From positions 1,569,591 through 1,633,590 of the forward strand of contig RDEW01000004.1 in the NCBI GenBank assembly GCA_011109175.1: a stretch of DNA of 64,000 nucleotides, read 5' to 3'. Positions 60,640 to 64,000 of this stretch are shown here, piece after piece. How positions within the stretch are numbered: the stretch's first letter is position 1; every line of letters begins with the position of its first letter. This DNA comes from Dicyema japonicum (lineage: Eukaryota > Dicyemida > Rhombozoa > Dicyemidae). Below the pieces are notes generated by a model that saw only the letters and a program-made list of their open reading frames with translations, made no database searches and was not told the DNA's origin. The translations under genes and the position numbers were made by a program.

Positions 60640-61790
60640 ATATAACAGTTAGGGACATTGCGTATTCATTTATTGCGCGAAATAAGTTCACAGAATTTAA
60701 CTTTGTTTTTAAAAGCATGGTTACTCTCTTCTTAACATTTTCAAGTATGGATTCCATAACTTTGCTTTTAAAAACATTACTTCCCTCATTTTCAAAAACA
60801 CCCAAATATCGATATCCACTGACTCCTTCCAGAGTCTCACAACATGATAACGATTTTACATTAGAAAATGACTTTTCCGAATTCATCTCCAAGCCAGCAA
60901 CATTAAAGAAATTGCGAACAAATTTCATCAGTTTAATAACAGTATCTTCCTTTACCCCAAATATCTTTAGGTCATCAATGAACAACAAATGATTTGTAGA
61001 ATAAGTCAGTGTATTAGTATCCTCCTGAGTAATTTGGAGTCTTGGGAACATAGAGTTAAGGGTCCTGCTCAAGGGTTCCATTATCATAACAAATAGTTGA
61101 GGGGATAATGAATCTCCTTGCAGAATTCCACGTCCCAGTTTTACAGAACCAATTTTTCTTCCATCTAAGTGGAGATCTACAGTCCATTTCTTGACTATGG
61201 TAATACAAAGTTAACAATCCAACGAAGTATTTCTGAACAGACCAATACATGAAATAAAAATTCATGGTCAACAGAATCAGAGGCCTTCTTCACATCAACC
61301 CAAGCAGAATAAAAGGCGTTTCCAAATTCCTTATTTAAGCATTGATTAATAAGGGCCTGTTCCTTAGCGTCCTGACAAGGGTTCCTCGTTCCCAGCTGAT
61401 TGTCAGATAATAGCCCAAACGAATCCACAAAATCTGAGAGTTTAAGTTTATATAATTTTGGCATACACGTTATAAGACGTAAGTCTTTAAAAGTCTCACA
61501 ATCATCCTTTTTAGTAATTAAATAGGTTATTCCAGTATAAAACCAACTTTCAGGCATATATTCGCCATTAATAATTCGGTTAATCTCAGAACATAAATAG
61601 CAATGTAAAGATTCCATTTTCTTAATAAAGAAATTATATGACCCATCCACACGCCTTCCAATCGGGAAGCTATTTAATAACATCCAAGATAAACTAATTT
61701 GTGAACTCTGGGAACATGTCTTCAACACAGTATTTACTTTACCCACACTGTCAAAAGAAACGTACATCTCTTTTCTTTAAGACCACACTT
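60640..61790 (-). mobile_element. Family B-like RLE retroelement, reverse transcriptase region
   Basis: Minus strand 61767-61195: YNFFIKKMESLHCYL, FYTGITYLITKKDDCETFKD, LITCMPKLYKL, AKEQALINQCLN, SAWVDVKKASDSVDHEFL (catalytic Asp). Minus 61087-60638: NHLLFIDDLKIFG (catalytic pair), GLEMNSEKS, GYRYLGVFENEG, LLKTKLNSVNLFRAINEYAM. The order equals the 29.6-kb element, but the two differ widely in sequence, so this is a separate subfamily. A frame change lies between the two blocks near 61140. Confidence 0.75.
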
Positions 61791-61973
61791 TTTCCTAGAA
61801 CGACATACAATCCTCATCATCGAAACCATATAACGTTACATCATGCTTGCTGATATGTTCCGATAAAATCTTCTACGATTTAATTCTAAACAACAGTTGT
61901 CCTTGCAAAAGTCCTACTTGAATAATATACAGCTAGTTGCTTCTTCTTAATTCTGACAAGGTCACATTGTAGN
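61791..61973. other. Spacer with ambiguous base
   Basis: Ends at the N at 61973; nothing recognised. Confidence 0.3.
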
Positions 61974-62139
61974 TCTCATAATTCATAAGTACATGAGAAA
62001 AATCATATGCTTTCGGTTCATCTCAGCAGCTAATCACTCCGCTTAAGGTTCCATTCTCCCATCTCATAATTCATAAGTACATGAGAAAATCATATGCTTT
62101 CCGGTTCATCTCAGCAGCTAATCACTCCGCTTAAGGTTC
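61974..62139 (+). repeat. 78-bp direct duplication beside an N
   Basis: 61974-62051 and 62062-62139 are nearly identical (CATAAGTACATGAGAAAA and CAGCAGCTAATCACTCCGCT in both), differing by two single-base indels. The first copy begins right after the N. Confidence 0.85.
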
Positions 62140-62159
62140 TAAGCATCCTACAACAAAAC

Positions 62160-62700
62160 ATCAACATCCTACGAAGCATTGAATGAAATCACCTCTTTTA
62201 TGAATTCGAATAACTTGGATATCACTTCCTTACAAAAAATCAAACCTCCTCCTAACAAACTACCCAACTATACCTAGCTATTTCTACACGAACACGATGG
62301 TGGTCTATTAACTATAATCACTAACAAAATAAAGTTTAGAGTTACTGCTGAAGAATTCCCTAATTAATAACAAGATTATAAGGATGACATACATCCTAAT
62401 CACCCAAACTCACACCAGAAGCTCTAGAGATCTGGTGACTCTTCCACTTCTCAAGACATCAGTTTTTGCGCTCATAACCTCTCATAGATGCAGTATAAAA
62501 GGTCTTATATAATCTCTACTCAGACCAGAATTTGATCCAATACAAGCCTCTTCGGCTTTCTCGATTGCCAAGATTAGCTTTTGCAAACTACAAAAATGCA
62601 AAAAAAAGCATTGACGACGTAGAATGTGAAATTGCTAATTTTGACGTCACATTTTCATTAAAGTATTGATTAAAACTCAAAATTGCCGCATTTTTTGTGA
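62160..62700 (+). mobile_element. Jockey-like LINE endonuclease fragment
   Basis: HDGGLLTIITNKIKFRVTAE (about 62295-62355) matches GGGLLTIIKNDILFMDTTNE of the 37-41 kb LINE. Around 62525-62600 LIQYKPLRLSRLPRLAFANY follows the SDHNPILLKLRGLRRYRRR position. Decayed. Confidence 0.5.
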
Positions 62701-63219
62701 CCATCAACATTCGTTGTGGTAAATTGTAGGTAACAGTGGGGGATCCTTACTCAATAGTCGCACGAGTAATGTAGTTCTTCTTACAAAACTCCATCTTTGT
62801 CAGAGATACGAATTTGGAGAATAGAGATACGAAGGATTTGATTTTGCAACCTTTATTAATGATGAAGTCCTACATAAGAACAATGAATCGGATCTTTAAT
62901 TAAAACTCAGTCGTCTAGATTTTTAAGTTATCAAAAACCTGAGGAAGATGGAATTTCCTCACGGTAACGTTTAGTATGTGTTGTTTCCATATTTATAAAT
63001 GGGAAACTCTTACTTTGATTACCAAAAAAAAACATTAGAAAAAAAATTTGATTAAAAGATTGCTCAAGTGTATATTCTGTTCACCGTCAGTTCTAGGCTC
63101 TGTCTCAAAGTTTTTCTTGAGGTTCGCACCTCTACTAAGGGATCCTCACTCCGATATTGGAGAGATGATTTATTAAGTGGCTTAATGAATTAAGAATGAA
63201 ATGGTAGTTATCAATGAGA
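62701..63219. other. No gene supported
   Basis: No feature recognised. Confidence 0.35.
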
Positions 63220-63790
63220 AATTCGTACTTTAGGATTTTCCCAACCATCCGCTGAGTCTGCCACGTTTCCAGGTGAGTGTGTCGTCGTCAGCTATCTGAA
63301 CCAGAAAAGGTGTCAAATATATTTGTCTTCCCAACAAGTGATTACCAGCAGGTATTGAAATAATGAATCTAACTGACCTCTTCCAATCGTCTCTCGTGTA
63401 TCCTATGGGTTCCAATTGGGCTAGAAACTCCACGGTTATGAGGAGATGTAGATCAACGACATTGAGAGCTGCGTGACACACTGCGTTGACAAAGAGAGGA
63501 TGTAGACCTTCGGTGTCGACGTTCCTCCACAATGGCATATGTGTCCCTGACATATATCCAATCCGTCACAGTGCCACTCCGAACCTCCGGCTATTCCTGT
63601 CAAAGAGTGTTCCGAAGACGAGCATTGTAGTATTTCAAGTCGGGCCCATTTCTGCAATGCGTAACCGACATGATACATACACTCCCGTGATGGTTAGTTA
63701 TTTACTCTTCGCTTTCCAGCGTCCTTTTACTTTCAATGAAGTCTCAGCCTCCCTGGCTAGCAGCTTCCAAGTGGGACCATAGCCCGAGTA
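63220..63790 (-). mobile_element. Family A RLE retroelement, zinc-knuckle and endonuclease start
   Basis: Minus strand DICQGHICHCGG, VDTEGLHPLFVNAVCHAALN and VEFLAQLEPIGYTRDDWKR (63600-63390) match the CRC...VDT.GLHPLSC...RHAALN...[12 protein letters not shown] order of family A. Frames switch between the blocks. Confidence 0.65.
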
Positions 63791-64000
63791 CCCCCATTGG
63801 CAATGTTATTCAAACAACTTAGACCAGCACCTAACAGATTTTGTTCCCCAACAAAACCATTGAGAATTTGTTATAAAGAGACTTAATGTGTATTTTTTAA
63901 GCACGTGTTAAAAGAAAAAAAAATTAGCAGTATCGTTTATTCAGGAAGGTGTTTTGTATTAATAAATAAATAGGAAACGCGGATATTGGGTGATCTTGAT
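63791..64000. other. Window end, no feature
   Basis: A+T-rich, nothing supported. Confidence 0.3.

Noticed and set aside
63486-63782. 98-codon plus-strand frame at the window end
   Set aside because: Antisense to the family A zinc-knuckle/endonuclease fragment on the minus strand.

Overview
This is a eukaryotic, A+T-rich window (about two-thirds A+T by eye), almost certainly from a small-genome invertebrate animal. Host genes are broken by extremely short GT-AG introns, mostly 19-31 nt with many at 23-26 nt, and stop codons follow the standard code. The recognisable genes are animal-like: SPCS2, RECQL5, CDIPT, arginine kinase, SEC13, a REEP5/Yop1 protein, PUF60 and EIF3L. Introns of about 25 nt plus arginine kinase fit a dicyemid (mesozoan) best; that assignment is an inference. 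Three isolated Ns (55702, 59391, 61973) show a draft assembly.

Layout: the 3' half of SPCS2 (2-484); retroelement debris and a tRNA-Val(CAC) gene (3195-3267, minus); a small unrecognised two-exon gene (5465-5902); RECQL5 (9366-11648, minus) divergent from CDIPT (11914-12629); nested retrotransposons (13.1-18.7 kb); an intact six-exon arginine kinase (20895-22077); a degenerate CCTAA-type minisatellite (23.8-24.1 kb); SEC13 (minus) divergent from a coiled-coil gene (25.8-27.7 kb); a long non-LTR element with a restriction-like endonuclease (29.6-33.0 kb); REEP5-like (34.36-34.9 kb, minus); a LINE (37.1-41.1 kb, minus) split by a Ginger-like DNA transposon (38133-39205); PUF60 (42004-43812); EIF3L (47588-49262); an unrecognised multi-exon gene (50127-51015, minus); another RLE-type retroelement (52.5-54.8 kb); a decayed hAT transposon (56.0-57.3 kb, minus); and mixed retroelement debris to the end.

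Three kinds of retroelement account for most of the non-genic sequence. Family A is a non-LTR element with a YLDD reverse transcriptase and a C-terminal zinc-knuckle plus restriction-like endonuclease. Family B is a second RLE lineage (FIDD reverse transcriptase, CX2CX8HX4C knuckle, KPDIVV...IEVGI endonuclease). The third is a Jockey/CR1-like LINE with an APE endonuclease and YADD reverse transcriptase whose copies end in CCGGGGTTAATAAA-like tails. Nearly all copies are broken, truncated or nested.

The most interesting object is the Ginger-like element: 43-bp imperfect terminal inverted repeats starting TGTCACATGGGC, a 5-bp target duplication GAATA, and an integrase-type ORF interrupted by two host-size introns, inserted in a LINE reading frame that is exactly continuous once the element is subtracted. 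Most conserved host genes also show one single-base reading-frame discrepancy, often in a homopolymer, which looks more like consensus error than decay.
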